Shown one piece after another: positions 1 to 7,749 of a stretch of 11,941 nt of DNA (the stretch's first letter is position 1; each line of letters opens with the position of its first letter). A program made the position numbers and the translations under genes. The notes beneath the pieces were generated by a model, which saw only the letters and a list, made by a program, of their open reading frames with translations, did not search any database and was not told the origin of the DNA. Source of the DNA: an uncultured Clostridia bacterium (lineage in GTDB: Bacteria; Bacillota; Clostridia; Oscillospirales; Oscillospiraceae); NCBI GenBank assembly GCA_945926565.1, contig CAMELY010000030.1:1-11941 (forward strand), read 5' to 3'.

Positions 1-1531
1 CGATGGAGATGGCGAGACCGGCGGAGATGTCCTCCACGGAAGCGCCGTCCTTCTGGGCCTGCTTCACCGAGGAGTTCATAAAAACGGTGCACCGGGAGCC
101 CAGATTCACCGGCTTTTCGGTGAACAGGCCCAGCTTGGCAAAGTCGGCGATCTCATAGCCCAGGGCCCGGGCGAAAGTCTCGATGAAGGAACCGCAGCCG
201 GAGGAGCAGGCCTCGTTGAGCATGATGGAGTCCACCGCGCCGTTGCGGATCTTGAAACACTTCATGTCCTGGCCACCGATGTCGATGATAAAGTCCACGT
301 CGGGGTTGAAGTGGGCGGCGGCATTGTAGTGGGCCACCGTCTCCACCAGGCCCAAGTCGCAGCGGAAAGCGTTTTTGATCAGATCCTCGCCGTAGCCGGT
401 GACGGCGCTGCCCTTGATGGTGATCCGGTCGCCGCACAGGGCGTAGATCTTCTCCAGCTGCTCCTTGACGATGGAGACCGGGTTGCCCAGGTTGGAGTGG
501 TAGTAAGTATAGAGCAGGCCGCCGTCCGGGGCGATGAGGGCCAGCTTGGTGGTGGTGGAGCCGGCGTCGATGCCCAAATAGGCGTCGCCCTTGTAGGTGC
601 TCACATCCACCTCGGGGGGATGCTGGCTGTTATGCCGCTTGCAGAAGGCGTCGTACTCCTCCTGGCTGGTGAACAGCGGAGGCGCGGTGTCCACGCTGGT
701 GACTGCGGCCTGGCTCTGCTCCAGCTTGTGCATCAGCTCATCAAAGGGATGGGCCTCAAAGTCGGTGGCGCAGAGAGCCGCGCCCATGGCGGCAAAGCAG
801 TCGCCGTCCTCCGGGAAGATGGCGTGCTGCTCGTCCAGGTGCAGCGTCTCCACAAACCGCTCCCGCAGGCCCATGAGGAAGTGGAGGGGGCCGCCCAGAA
901 ATACGATCTTGCCCTTGAGCTCACGGCCCTGGGTCAGGCCGGCGATGGTCTGATCCACCACCGCCTGGAAGATGGAGGCGGCCACATCCTCTTTCCGGCC
1001 GCCCTGGTTGAGGATGGGCTGGATATCGCTCTTGGCGAACACGCCGCAGCGGGAGGCGATGGGGTAGATCTTCTCGTGCTTCAAAGACAGCTCATCCAGC
1101 TCGTTGACCGTGACGTTCATCAGGGTGGCCATCTGGTCGATGAAGGCGCCGGTGCCGCCGGCGCAGGAGCCGTTCATCCGCTCCTCCAGGGCGCCGCCAA
1201 AGAAGATGATCTTAGCGTCCTCACCGCCCAGCTCGATGACGGCGTCCGTGCCCGGCACATAGGTGTTGACAGCGGCGGCGGTGGCGTAGACCTCCTGCAC
1301 AAAGTCAATGCCGCTGGCCTTGCTGACGCCCAGGCCGGCAGAACCGGTAATGACCATTTTCACGTCCTGGCCACTGTACTGGTCTGCGATGGTGCGCAGC
1401 GTCTCACAGGTCCGCTCCCGCACCTTGGAAAAGTGCCGCTCGTAGGAGCGGAACAGCAGCTCGTTGTTTTCATCCAGCACCACCACCTTGACGGTGGTGG
1501 AGCCAATATCAATACCAATGCGATAACTCAT
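1..1531 (-). CDS. Tandem BadF/BadG/BcrA-type 2-hydroxyacyl-CoA dehydratase activase, C-terminal part missing
   Basis: The visible 510 codons hold two consecutive ATPase domains of the acetate/sugar kinase-Hsp70-actin fold. Domain 1 starts with the phosphate-binding motif [10 protein letters not shown] (residues 6-15); domain 2 starts with [10 protein letters not shown] (320-329). Each domain has a cysteine pair spaced 39 residues apart: C123 in GSCAGGTG with C162 in ASRCGVF, and C442 in [10 protein letters not shown] with C481 in GSRCTVF. In characterised HgdC-type activators two such cysteines per subunit hold a [4Fe-4S] cluster at the dimer interface, and ATP hydrolysis drives electron transfer to the dehydratase. 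Two fused activase domains point to the large family that continues into DUF2229 and HgdB-like regions, but that part lies outside the window. The start at 1531 is preceded by an AGAGG site and an extended -10 promoter. The gene is divergent from the phosphoribosyltransferase. The substrate cannot be read from the sequence. Confidence 0.9.
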   Translation of the reverse strand, partial: MSYRIGIDIGSTTVKVVVLDENNELLFRSYERHFSKVRERTCETLRTIADQYSGQDVKMVITGSAGLGVSKASGIDFVQEVYATAAAVNTYVPGTDAVIELGGEDAKIIFFGGALEERMNGSCAGGTGAFIDQMATLMNVTVNELDELSLKHEKIYPIASRCGVFAKSDIQPILNQGGRKEDVAASIFQAVVDQTIAGLTQGRELKGKIVFLGGPLHFLMGLRERFVETLHLDEQHAIFPEDGDCFAAMGAALCATDFEAHPFDELMHKLEQSQAAVTSVDTAPPLFTSQEEYDAFCKRHNSQHPPEVDVSTYKGDAYLGIDAGSTTTKLALIAPDGGLLYTYYHSNLGNPVSIVKEQLEKIYALCGDRITIKGSAVTGYGEDLIKNAFRCDLGLVETVAHYNAAAHFNPDVDFIIDIGGQDMKCFKIRNGAVDSIMLNEACSSGCGSFIETFARALGYEIADFAKLGLFTEKPVNLGSRCTVFMNSSVKQAQKDGASVEDISAGLAISI

Positions 1532-1584
1532 TCGATAAACCTCTATCCTATTCTGGTTACTCCAGGCAAATGCGTTCGGTCTCT

Positions 1585-1612
1585 ATTTTAACATATTTCG
1601 CGGGAATGGCAA
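1585..1612 (-). promoter_or_regulatory. Promoter of the activase gene
   Basis: Read on the minus strand, a TTGCCA -35 box (1607-1612) is followed after 16 bases by TAAAAT (1585-1590), preceded by TG with one base between (extended -10). It lies about 54 bases upstream of the activase start codon. Assigned by eye from consensus similarity only. Confidence 0.55.
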
Positions 1613-1733
1613 GGGATTCTCTCCGGAAGAAGTGTGAACCTTTCGTAAAAGAAGCAATTTCCGACAACCGAAATGGAAGGCGTTCCCTCTCTCCGACCTC
1701 CTTCAATTTTTCATTGTTTTTTACAAAAGTATC

Positions 1734-1762
1734 TTGTCTTTCGGAATAGGATGCTTTATAAT
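1734..1762 (+). promoter_or_regulatory. Promoter of the phosphoribosyltransferase-like gene
   Basis: A TTGTCT -35 box (1734-1739) and a perfect TATAAT -10 box (1757-1762) are 17 bases apart, a typical sigma-A (vegetative) arrangement. The -10 box ends 29 bases before the ATG at 1792, so the leader is short and leaves no room for a riboswitch. Confidence 0.7.
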
Positions 1763-1791
1763 AAGCCTATCCAAGTTGTGGAGGTGCTCTC

Positions 1792-2448
1792 ATGTCACTG
1801 GACAGCAAAATTGTAAAATTCTACGCGCAGAAGAAAAACACCGACCTTCCCCTGAAGGCGATTCCCGGCCACTTTATCACCAACCACTCCCACATCAACT
1901 ACTTTATGGAGCTCACCTCCACAAAGACGGTCTACCGGGAGGCCAAGGTGGCTGCCGACGTGCTGAGCCGGAAATATAAGAACCAAATCCCGGTGGACAC
2001 CATTCTCTGCATGGACGGCACCGAGGTCATCGGCACCCTGCTGGCGGAGAAGCTGGCGGACTCCCACCTGGGCCGGGGCACCCACGCCAAAAAAGAAGTG
2101 GCCATCGTTACCCCGGAGCAAAACGCCAACACCAGTCAGCTCATCTTCCGGGACAACTACAAGCCCCTGATTCAGAACCGGGACTGCATCGTCCTCATGG
2201 CCTCCATCACCACCGGCTTCACAGTACATAAGGCCATCGAGACCATCCAGTTCTACGGCGGCGTGCCCCGGGGCGTCTCCTCCATCTTCAGCAACATCAA
2301 TCAGATGGATGGGGTAGCCATCGACTCCATCTTTGACGTCAGCGTCCTGCCCGACTACCGGAGCTATGACTATACCAACTGCCCCTACTGCAAGCAGGGC
2401 ATCAAAGTGGACGCGCTGGTCAACCGGAACGGCTATTCCATGCTGTAA
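1792..2448 (+). CDS. Orotate phosphoribosyltransferase-like protein with atypical PRPP loop
   Basis: This 218-residue protein looks like a type I phosphoribosyltransferase. Residues 68-88 (VDTILCMDGTEVIGTLLAEKL) resemble the core strand-loop-helix of the fold, and residues 132-148 occupy the place of the PRPP-binding loop, with an ITTGFT segment (139-144). In active family members that loop carries two adjacent acidic residues just before the I-T-x-G part; here they read Met136-Ala137. The C-terminus holds CPYC (197-200) followed by KQGIKVDAL, like half a zinc ribbon. The chosen start has GGAGG 6-7 bases upstream and sits just behind a good promoter. It stands alone, convergent with pyk. It could be a PRTase with altered catalysis, a regulator that senses PRPP or nucleotides, or an enzyme on an unusual substrate. 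Family assignment is fairly sure; an orotate-specific role is not. Confidence 0.75.
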   Translation: MSLDSKIVKFYAQKKNTDLPLKAIPGHFITNHSHINYFMELTSTKTVYREAKVAADVLSRKYKNQIPVDTILCMDGTEVIGTLLAEKLADSHLGRGTHAKKEVAIVTPEQNANTSQLIFRDNYKPLIQNRDCIVLMASITTGFTVHKAIETIQFYGGVPRGVSSIFSNINQMDGVAIDSIFDVSVLPDYRSYDYTNCPYCKQGIKVDALVNRNGYSML

Positions 2449-2523
2449 TCTGAGTACTCCCTGTGCGGGTTCGCCGCACTGAAAAATGAACATGGCAGCC
2501 AATGGGGGCTGCAAATTCGTGCC

Positions 2524-2561
2524 AAAAAGGCGGGACGCGGCAATGGGGTCGTGTCCCGCCT
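2524..2561 (-). terminator. Rho-independent terminator of pyk
   Basis: AGGCGGGAC (2528-2536) pairs with GTCCCGCCT (2553-2561); a G-U and a C-G pair extend this 9-bp stem inward. On the minus strand the stem runs straight into TTTTT (2524-2528 complement), as expected for termination of the pyk transcript. On the plus strand only a weak T tract follows, so it may serve the phosphoribosyltransferase gene poorly. Confidence 0.75.
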
Positions 2562-2590
2562 CTGCGTTTCAGCGGAGGATGATACGCAGA

Positions 2591-2624
2591 CCGCCCTCCA
2601 TCCACACAAATGGATGGAGGGCGG
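2591..2624. repeat. Strong inverted repeat in the pyk 3' untranslated region
   Basis: CCGCCCTCCATCC (2591-2603) and GGATGGAGGGCGG (2612-2624) form a perfect 13-bp stem, 14 with the A-T pair inside, around a loop of 6-8 bases. Neither strand has a T tract after it, so it is not a classical terminator. In the pyk transcript it begins about 20 bases after the stop codon and precedes the terminator hairpin at 2528-2561. A role as 3' end stabiliser is possible but not shown. Confidence 0.7.
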
Positions 2625-2645
2625 GCGTCTGATAGAAAAGCCGTC

Positions 2646-4103
2646 TTACCGGGGCATTCCATCCTCCGGAATGACGTGGGCCTTGAGCAGGTTGGTATAG
2701 CCGCTGTCCCCCAGGGGGATACCGGCGGTGATAATAATGGTGTCGCCGCCCTTGACCAGTCCCTCCTTATAGGCCGTCTCGGCGCAGAGGGAGAAGATTC
2801 GGTCGGTGGAGTTCACCTCGCCGGTGAGGCAGGGCACCACGCCCCACAGCAGATTCAGCTGCCGCCGGGTCTTTTCCCGCAGGGTGATGGCCACCACGCC
2901 GCAGGCGGGGCGGAATCGGGTAATCAGCCGGGCGGTCTGGCCGGAGGCGGTAGCGGTTACAATCGCCTTGGCGTCCAGATCCATAGCGGTCAGGCAACAG
3001 GTATGGGTGATGGCGTCGCCGATGGGATCCAGACTCTTCTGACCGGCCAGCTGATCGCCGCGGCTCTGGAACCGGTGCCAATAGTCAATGGACTGCTCGG
3101 CGTTGGTGACGATGGAGACCATGGTCTTCACCGCCTCGATGGGGTGCTTGCCGCTGGCGGTCTCGCCGGAGAGCATGACACAGTCCGCACCGTCAAAGAC
3201 GGCGTTGGCCACGTCGGAGACCTCCGCCCGGGTGGGACGGGGATTGCGGATCATGGAGTCCAGCATCTGGGTGGCGATAATGACCAGCTTGGCCTTTTTG
3301 ACGGCGGCGCGGATCATCCGCTTCTGCTCCACCGGCACCTGGGGGGCGGGGATCTCCACGCCCAGATCGCCCCGGGCCACCATAATGCCGTCGGCGGCGT
3401 CCAGAATCTCCTCTAGGTTGTCCACACCCTCCTGGTTCTCGATCTTGGCCACAATTTTGACCTGGTCTCCGCCGTACTTGTGCAGCACCCGGCGGATCTC
3501 CCGCACGTCCTCCGCCTTGCGGACAAAGGAGGCGGCGATATAGTCAAAGTCATGCTCCACGCCAAACTTGATGTCCTGCTCATCCTTTTCGGTGAGCGCG
3601 GGGAGATTGATGGCAGTGCCGGGGATATTGATGCTCTTGTTGTTGGACAGGGGGCCGCCAGTGACCACGGTGCAGCAGATGTCCTGATCCCGGATCTCCT
3701 GCACCTCCAGGCCGATGAGGCCGTCGTCGATGAGGATCGTCGTGCCCGGCTTGACCTCCTCGTAGAGCTTTTCATAGGTGACCGAGACGATGCTGCTGTC
3801 TCCCTCCACGGGACGGGCGGTGAGGGTAAAGCTCTGGCCCTCGGTCAGCTCCACCCGGCCCTCCCGGAAGGACTTGATGCGGATCTCCGGGCCCTTGGTG
3901 TCCAGAATGGTGGCCACAGGCCGGCCCAGGCTGTCCCGGACCGTTCTCAGCTTGTTGAGCATCTCCAGATGGCTCTCATGGGTGCCGTGAGAGAAGTTAA
4001 AGCGGGCGCCGTTCATGCCCGCCAAAATCAGCTCCCGCAGGCGTTGGGTGGTGTCCACCGCAGGGCCCAGGGTGCAGATAATTTTTGTCTTGCGGTTGTT
4101 CAT
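2646..4103 (-). CDS. pyk: Pyruvate kinase
   Basis: Transfers phosphate from phosphoenolpyruvate to ADP, giving pyruvate and ATP, the last step of glycolysis, in the cytoplasm. The 485-residue protein has the standard order of parts: TKIICTLGP (6-14), the active-site segment GARFNFSHG (32-40, with R34, N36, S38), LDTKGPEIR (67-75, D68, K70), the catalytic IVAKIENQEG (217-226, K220, E222), VARGDLGVEIP (242-252, D246), ATQMLDSM (277-284, T278), the RAEVSDVANAV helix (292-302) and a C-terminal regulatory domain. It lacks the extra PEP-utiliser domain found at the end of Bacillus-type enzymes of about 585 residues. The start at 4103 is fixed by an AGGAGGT site 8-9 bases upstream. It is monocistronic here, with its own promoter (4155-4183) and terminator (2524-2561), and faces the purine nucleoside phosphorylase gene across a 300-base divergent spacer. 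Confidence 0.98.
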   Translation of the reverse strand: MNNRKTKIICTLGPAVDTTQRLRELILAGMNGARFNFSHGTHESHLEMLNKLRTVRDSLGRPVATILDTKGPEIRIKSFREGRVELTEGQSFTLTARPVEGDSSIVSVTYEKLYEEVKPGTTILIDDGLIGLEVQEIRDQDICCTVVTGGPLSNNKSINIPGTAINLPALTEKDEQDIKFGVEHDFDYIAASFVRKAEDVREIRRVLHKYGGDQVKIVAKIENQEGVDNLEEILDAADGIMVARGDLGVEIPAPQVPVEQKRMIRAAVKKAKLVIIATQMLDSMIRNPRPTRAEVSDVANAVFDGADCVMLSGETASGKHPIEAVKTMVSIVTNAEQSIDYWHRFQSRGDQLAGQKSLDPIGDAITHTCCLTAMDLDAKAIVTATASGQTARLITRFRPACGVVAITLREKTRRQLNLLWGVVPCLTGEVNSTDRIFSLCAETAYKEGLVKGGDTIIITAGIPLGDSGYTNLLKAHVIPEDGMPR

Positions 4104-4154
4104 AATCAGTACCTCCTGATTTTGTCAGCTGTCTTTTTTCCGTTTCCATTTTCT

Positions 4155-4183
4155 ATTTTATCTGACTCCGCCTTACAATGCAA
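4155..4183 (-). promoter_or_regulatory. Promoter of pyk
   Basis: On the minus strand TTGCAT (4178-4183) and TAAAAT (4155-4160) are 17 bases apart, 51 bases upstream of the pyk start. A short inverted repeat, AAGCA (4182-4186) and TGCTT (4195-4199), overlaps the -35 box and could be an operator half-site pair, but it is too short to claim. Confidence 0.55.
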
Positions 4184-4201
4184 GCACTCTGTCATGCTTA
4201 G

Positions 4202-4222
4202 TCTGTGGTTTTTTTCCGCAGA
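4202..4222. repeat. Small inverted repeat with poly-T loop between pyk and pnp
   Basis: TCTGTGG (4202-4208) and CCGCAGA (4216-4222) pair over 7 bases with one G-T wobble around a loop of seven Ts. It lies midway in the 300-base spacer 4104-4403, upstream of both promoters. Apart from this and the two promoters, I see nothing else in that spacer: no ORF with a ribosome binding site and no riboswitch-like fold. Confidence 0.35.
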
Positions 4223-4307
4223 GACTCCTGGAAACCTCCCCCAGCGGTTTTTTTGCCCAGCCTTTTACCATTTCTATCTCATTCCTCCACTTTTTCCCGC
4301 CATACCG

Positions 4308-4336
4308 TTGCAATTCGGGATTTTAAGGTGTAAAAT
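4308..4336 (+). promoter_or_regulatory. Promoter of the purine nucleoside phosphorylase gene
   Basis: TTGCAA (4308-4313) and TAAAAT (4331-4336) are 17 bases apart, followed by a leader of about 60 bases before the ATG at 4404. No T-tract terminator is evident between this gene and the flippase operon at 5331, so this promoter may feed the downstream genes too. Confidence 0.6.
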
Positions 4337-4403
4337 AGAAAAACTGTCAGAAAATACAGTCACCCCGGGCCAAGGTTCGGGAGATTCCAAGGAGGGACTG
4401 GTC

Positions 4404-5228
4404 ATGAAGTTCACCTATGCACAGTACGAGGAAAGCGCCGCCTATCTCCGGGGGCAGATCGGAGACTTTCGTCCCGAGGTGCTGATGATTCTGGGTTCCG
4501 GCCTGGGTTTCCTGGCCGACGAGCTGGAGCGCCCCATCCGGGTGCCCTATGGCCAGATCCCCCATTTCAAGCCCTCCACCGCCCCCGGCCACAAGGGCCA
4601 GTTTGTCTTCGGTACGCTGGAGGGCAAGCCGGTGGCGGTGATGCAGGGCCGGATGCACTTCTATGAGGGCTACTCCCTCCAGGAGGTCACCTACGCTGTC
4701 CGGGTAGTCCGGCTGCTGGGTGCGGAGAAGCTGATCGTCACCAACGCCGCCGGCTGCGTCAACAAGGATTGGACGGCGGGCACCCTGATGCTGATCACCG
4801 ACCATATCAAGCTCTGTCTGGAGTCCCCGCTCCGGGGAGAGAACCTGCCGGAGTTCGGCCCCCGGTTCCCCGACGCCTCCACCGTCTACACCCCGGAGTA
4901 CCGCGGGATCGCCCGGCAGGCGGCTCAGGAGCTGGGCATCCCCCTGAAGGAGGGCGTCTATTTCTACCTCCCCGGCCCCCAGTATGAGACCCCGGCGGAG
5001 ATCCGGGCGGTGCGGGCCCTGGGCGCCGACGCCGTGGGCATGTCCACCGTTCCGGAGGCCATCGTGGCCCGGCACTGCGGCATGAAGATTCTGGGCCTCT
5101 CCCTGCTGACCAATATGGCTGCCGGCATTCTGGATCAGCCTCTCAGCGAGCAAGAGGTGCTGGATGCGGCCGCCGCCGCCAGCCGGCAGTTCTCCCAGCT
5201 GGTGCGTCGGTGCCTGGCTCAGCTTTAA
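4404..5228 (+). CDS. punA: Purine nucleoside phosphorylase (trimeric class I type)
   Basis: Cleaves inosine and guanosine with phosphate to the free base and ribose 1-phosphate in purine salvage. The 274-residue protein matches the usual length of the trimeric class. Visible landmarks are the phosphate loop GSGLG (31-35), PGHKG (61-65, H63), GRMHFYEGY (82-90, R83, H85), TNAAG (113-117), the base-binding segment GPQYETPAE (191-199, E195), VGMSTVPEAIVARH (211-224) and LLTNMAAG (234-241, N237). These correspond to the substrate-binding residues of the mammalian-like family and differ from the hexameric DeoD type. The start is set by GGAGGG at 4391-4396, 7 bases upstream; the reading frame is open well upstream, but no better start with a binding site exists. 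It lies 102 bases before the flippase gene with no clear terminator between them. Confidence 0.95.
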   Translation: MKFTYAQYEESAAYLRGQIGDFRPEVLMILGSGLGFLADELERPIRVPYGQIPHFKPSTAPGHKGQFVFGTLEGKPVAVMQGRMHFYEGYSLQEVTYAVRVVRLLGAEKLIVTNAAGCVNKDWTAGTLMLITDHIKLCLESPLRGENLPEFGPRFPDASTVYTPEYRGIARQAAQELGIPLKEGVYFYLPGPQYETPAEIRAVRALGADAVGMSTVPEAIVARHCGMKILGLSLLTNMAAGILDQPLSEQEVLDAAAAASRQFSQLVRRCLAQL

Positions 5229-5282
5229 TCCGCTGCCCCGTCTTTTTTGCCGGGCATGAGGATAAACTGAACTGAGATTTCC

Positions 5283-5312
5283 GGGCGCTGGTTTCCATTC
5301 CATTCAGCGCCC
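5283..5312 (+). repeat. Inverted repeat just upstream of the flippase ribosome binding site
   Basis: GGGCGCTG (5283-5290) and CAGCGCCC (5305-5312) form a perfect 8-bp stem with a 14-base loop, ending 7 bases before the GGAGAG site at 5320-5326. No T tract follows, so it is not an intrinsic terminator. It could affect translation or mRNA processing between the phosphorylase and the flippase operon. Confidence 0.55.
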
Positions 5313-5330
5313 TGCGGGCAGGAGAGTGCT

Positions 5331-6923
5331 ATGTCAAACGCTCAAAAGCAAAACACCTTCTTTGGCGGCGCTGCCATTCTGGCAGTGGGCATTGTGCTGG
5401 TGAAGATCATCAGCGCCGTGTACAAGATGCCCCTGATCAACATTCTGGGCAGCGGCTACACGGATTTCACCAACGCCTTCAACATCTTCAACATTCTGCT
5501 CATGATCTCCACGGCGGGCATCCCCGTGGCCATGAGCAAGATGATCTCCCAGGCCAACGCCCAGGGCCGGCAGAACCAGGTGCACAAGATCTTCCGGGTC
5601 ACCTTCTGCTTCTTTGTGGCCTTCGGCGCCCTCTGTTCCCTGGCCATGTTCCTGGGGGCGGACGGCTTTGCCGCCCTCATGGGCAACCCCAAGTCGGCCG
5701 CCTCCATGCGGGTGCTGGCCCCCTCGGTGGCTCTGGTGGCGGGTCTTGCCGCCTTCCGGGGCTATGCCCAGGGTCACTCCCACATGACCCCCTCCTCGGT
5801 CTCCCAGATCATCGAGGCCCTGTTCAAGCTGATCTTCGGCCTGTCTCTGGCCATGTGGCTGATCCACATCGGCAAGGACGAGTCCACCGCCGCCGCCGGC
5901 GCCATTGCCGGCGTCACCATCTCCGAGCTGGCCGCCCTGCTGTATATGGCCTGGGAGTTCCGCCGCACCCGCCGGCTGGAGCCCCCCGCAGGCCGCGACA
6001 AGCCCTGGAGCACGAAAAAGATTCTGGTGGTCTGCCTGAGTCTGGCCATCCCCATCACCCTCACCTCCTCGGCCACCTCCATCATCACCACCATAGACAC
6101 CGCCCTGGTGCAGCACCAGCTGCAAAATGCCGTGGGCCTCAGTCTGGATGATACCCGGAATCTCTATCTCCAGTACAGCGGCGTCCAGACCGTCTATCAG
6201 ATTCCCGCCTCCCTCATGGTGGCCATCACCGCCTCGGTGATCCCCGCTGTCACCGTCTACTTCCAGCAGAAGAACCGGAAGGGCGCCGCCCGGGTGGTGG
6301 GCTCCTCCCTCAAGACTGCCGCCATCATCGCCTTTCCCTCCGGCGTGGGTATGCTGGTGCTGGGCAAGCCCATCGTCCAGCTGCTCTTCCCCCGGCTGAC
6401 AGCGGACATCGCCGGCCCCATCCTGTCCATTCTGGGCGTCGCCAATATCTTTGTCTGCCTCATGCTGGTGTGCAACTCGGTGCTGCAGGCCCACGGCATC
6501 CTCAATCTGCCCATCGGCACCATGCTGATCGGCGGCATTGTCATGGTGCTCTTTGACTTCTTTGTGGTGGCCATCCCCAGCGTCAATATCTTCGGCTCCC
6601 CCATCGGCACCTGCCTCTGCTACGGCATCACCTGCTGCCTGGATCTGTGGATTGTGGCCCGGATTGTCCCCGGCTGCCCCAATTATCTCCGGGTGTTCGG
6701 CAAGCCCCTGCTCGCCTCCGCCGTTATGGGCGGCGCCGCCTGGGCAGTCTACGGCCTGTTGTTCAAGCTGACTTCCAGCAACACCGTCTCCCTGATTCTG
6801 GCCATCGGCGTGGCGGCAGTCGTCTACTTCGCCCTGATTCTGCTGCTGAAAACCATCACCAAGAGCGACCTGTCTCTCATGCCCAAGGGCGAGCTGATCG
6901 GCCGGGTGCTGCGTATCAAATGA
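5331..6923 (+). CDS. SpoVB/YabM-like polysaccharide (lipid-linked oligosaccharide) flippase, MOP superfamily
   Basis: A 530-residue integral membrane protein made almost entirely of hydrophobic segments, fitting the roughly 14 transmembrane helices of the MVF/PST families. The N-terminus (FFGGAAILAVGIVLVKIIS, then YKMPLINILG, about residues 10-40) is the signature start of SpoVB/YabM/YtgP proteins. A GIPVAMSKMI segment (about 63-72) and GYAQG (about 144-148) are also typical. Members flip lipid-linked peptidoglycan or polysaccharide precursors across the cytoplasmic membrane; SpoVB acts on spore cortex, others in vegetative wall synthesis. The position directly before mazG and rqcP copies that of yabM in Bacillus. 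GGAGAG lies 5 bases before the ATG. The next gene starts 22 bases after the stop, so they are co-transcribed. Which precursor it moves, and whether it works in sporulation or growth, cannot be told from sequence. Confidence 0.88.
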   Translation: MSNAQKQNTFFGGAAILAVGIVLVKIISAVYKMPLINILGSGYTDFTNAFNIFNILLMISTAGIPVAMSKMISQANAQGRQNQVHKIFRVTFCFFVAFGALCSLAMFLGADGFAALMGNPKSAASMRVLAPSVALVAGLAAFRGYAQGHSHMTPSSVSQIIEALFKLIFGLSLAMWLIHIGKDESTAAAGAIAGVTISELAALLYMAWEFRRTRRLEPPAGRDKPWSTKKILVVCLSLAIPITLTSSATSIITTIDTALVQHQLQNAVGLSLDDTRNLYLQYSGVQTVYQIPASLMVAITASVIPAVTVYFQQKNRKGAARVVGSSLKTAAIIAFPSGVGMLVLGKPIVQLLFPRLTADIAGPILSILGVANIFVCLMLVCNSVLQAHGILNLPIGTMLIGGIVMVLFDFFVVAIPSVNIFGSPIGTCLCYGITCCLDLWIVARIVPGCPNYLRVFGKPLLASAVMGGAAWAVYGLLFKLTSSNTVSLILAIGVAAVVYFALILLLKTITKSDLSLMPKGELIGRVLRIK

Positions 6924-6945
6924 CTTTGGGAGGGATACACTCAAG

Positions 6946-7749
6946 ATGGTACCCTTTACATGGAAGGAACACTATGACCTGAATGACTTCCGGCAGGTCA
7001 TTGCCATTCTCCGCCATCCCGGCGGCTGTCCCTGGGATCAGGCCCAGGATCACCACTCCATCCGGCGCAACTTCATTGAGGAGGTCTACGAGGCCTGCGA
7101 GGGCATCGACACGGAAAACACCGAGCTGCTCCGGGAGGAGCTGGGGGACGTGCTGATGCAGGTGCTGTTCCACGCCTCCATCGAGGAGGACGCCGGCCGG
7201 TTTGACATCGATGATGTGGCGGACCAGGCGGTGAAAAAGCTGATCTTCCGCCACCCCCACGTCTTTGGCACCCGGGCGGTGGATGGAGTGGAGCAGGTGC
7301 TCACCAACTGGGACGAGCTCAAGCGCCAGGAAAAGGGGCAGGAGACCTATACTGACACCCTGAATTCCGTGGCCCGGACGCTGCCCGCCCTGTGGCGGGC
7401 GGAAAAGGTGCAGCGCAAGGCGGCCAAGGCCGGCTTTGACTGGCCGGAGGTCTCCGGCGCCTTCGCCAAGATCGACGAGGAGTCCGCCGAGCTGCGCGCC
7501 GCCGCTGAGGATCGCACCAATGTGGCGGAGGAGCTGGGCGACCTGCTCTTCGCCGTGGTCAACGCCGCCCGGTTTTTGCAGGTGGATCCGGAGAACGCCC
7601 TCAACCGGGCCACAGACAAGTTTATCTCCCGCTTTCAGCGGGTAGAGCAAGGCGCCGCAGCATCCGGCGCCGATATGAAGGAGCTGCCTCTCTCCACACT
7701 GGAGAGCCTGTGGCAGCAGGCCAAACAACAGGAGGATTCTCATGAATAA
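6946..7749 (+). CDS. mazG: Nucleoside triphosphate pyrophosphohydrolase MazG
   Basis: Hydrolyses (deoxy)nucleoside triphosphates to monophosphates and pyrophosphate, clearing unwanted or damaged nucleotides. The 267-residue protein has two MazG domains like the E. coli enzyme. The first follows the family hallmark RHPGGCPWD (23-31) and has metal ligands in EEVYEA (45-50) and EELGD (64-68). The second has FDWPEV (164-169), EESAEL (178-183) and EELGD (195-199). The tetrapyrrole-methylase domain fused at the N-terminus of the Bacillus homologue YabN is absent. The start at 6946 has GGGAGGG (6929-6935) about 10 bases upstream; no other in-frame start precedes the first conserved motif. The last 8 bases overlap the HU gene, a sign of translational coupling. 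Confidence 0.97.
   Translation: MVPFTWKEHYDLNDFRQVIAILRHPGGCPWDQAQDHHSIRRNFIEEVYEACEGIDTENTELLREELGDVLMQVLFHASIEEDAGRFDIDDVADQAVKKLIFRHPHVFGTRAVDGVEQVLTNWDELKRQEKGQETYTDTLNSVARTLPALWRAEKVQRKAAKAGFDWPEVSGAFAKIDEESAELRAAAEDRTNVAEELGDLLFAVVNAARFLQVDPENALNRATDKFISRFQRVEQGAAASGADMKELPLSTLESLWQQAKQQEDSHE

Noticed and set aside
311..1591. 426-codon open frame on the plus strand opposite the activase
   Set aside because: The minus strand encodes a protein with clear ATPase and cysteine motifs; the plus-strand frame has no recognisable motif.
3480..4403. Upstream extension of the purine nucleoside phosphorylase frame
   Set aside because: The frame stays open by chance through the antisense of pyk and the intergenic spacer. 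The promoter (4308-4336), GGAGGG site and family length all support the start at 4404.
5231..5256. Terminator after the purine nucleoside phosphorylase gene
   Set aside because: Only a 5-bp stem (TGCCC/GGGCA) with the T run inside the loop; it does not have terminator architecture.
5334..6944. 536-codon open frame on the minus strand opposite the flippase gene
   Set aside because: It is antisense to a clear membrane protein gene; its translation is Gly/His/Asp-rich with no motif, and the open frame results from GC-rich third codon positions.
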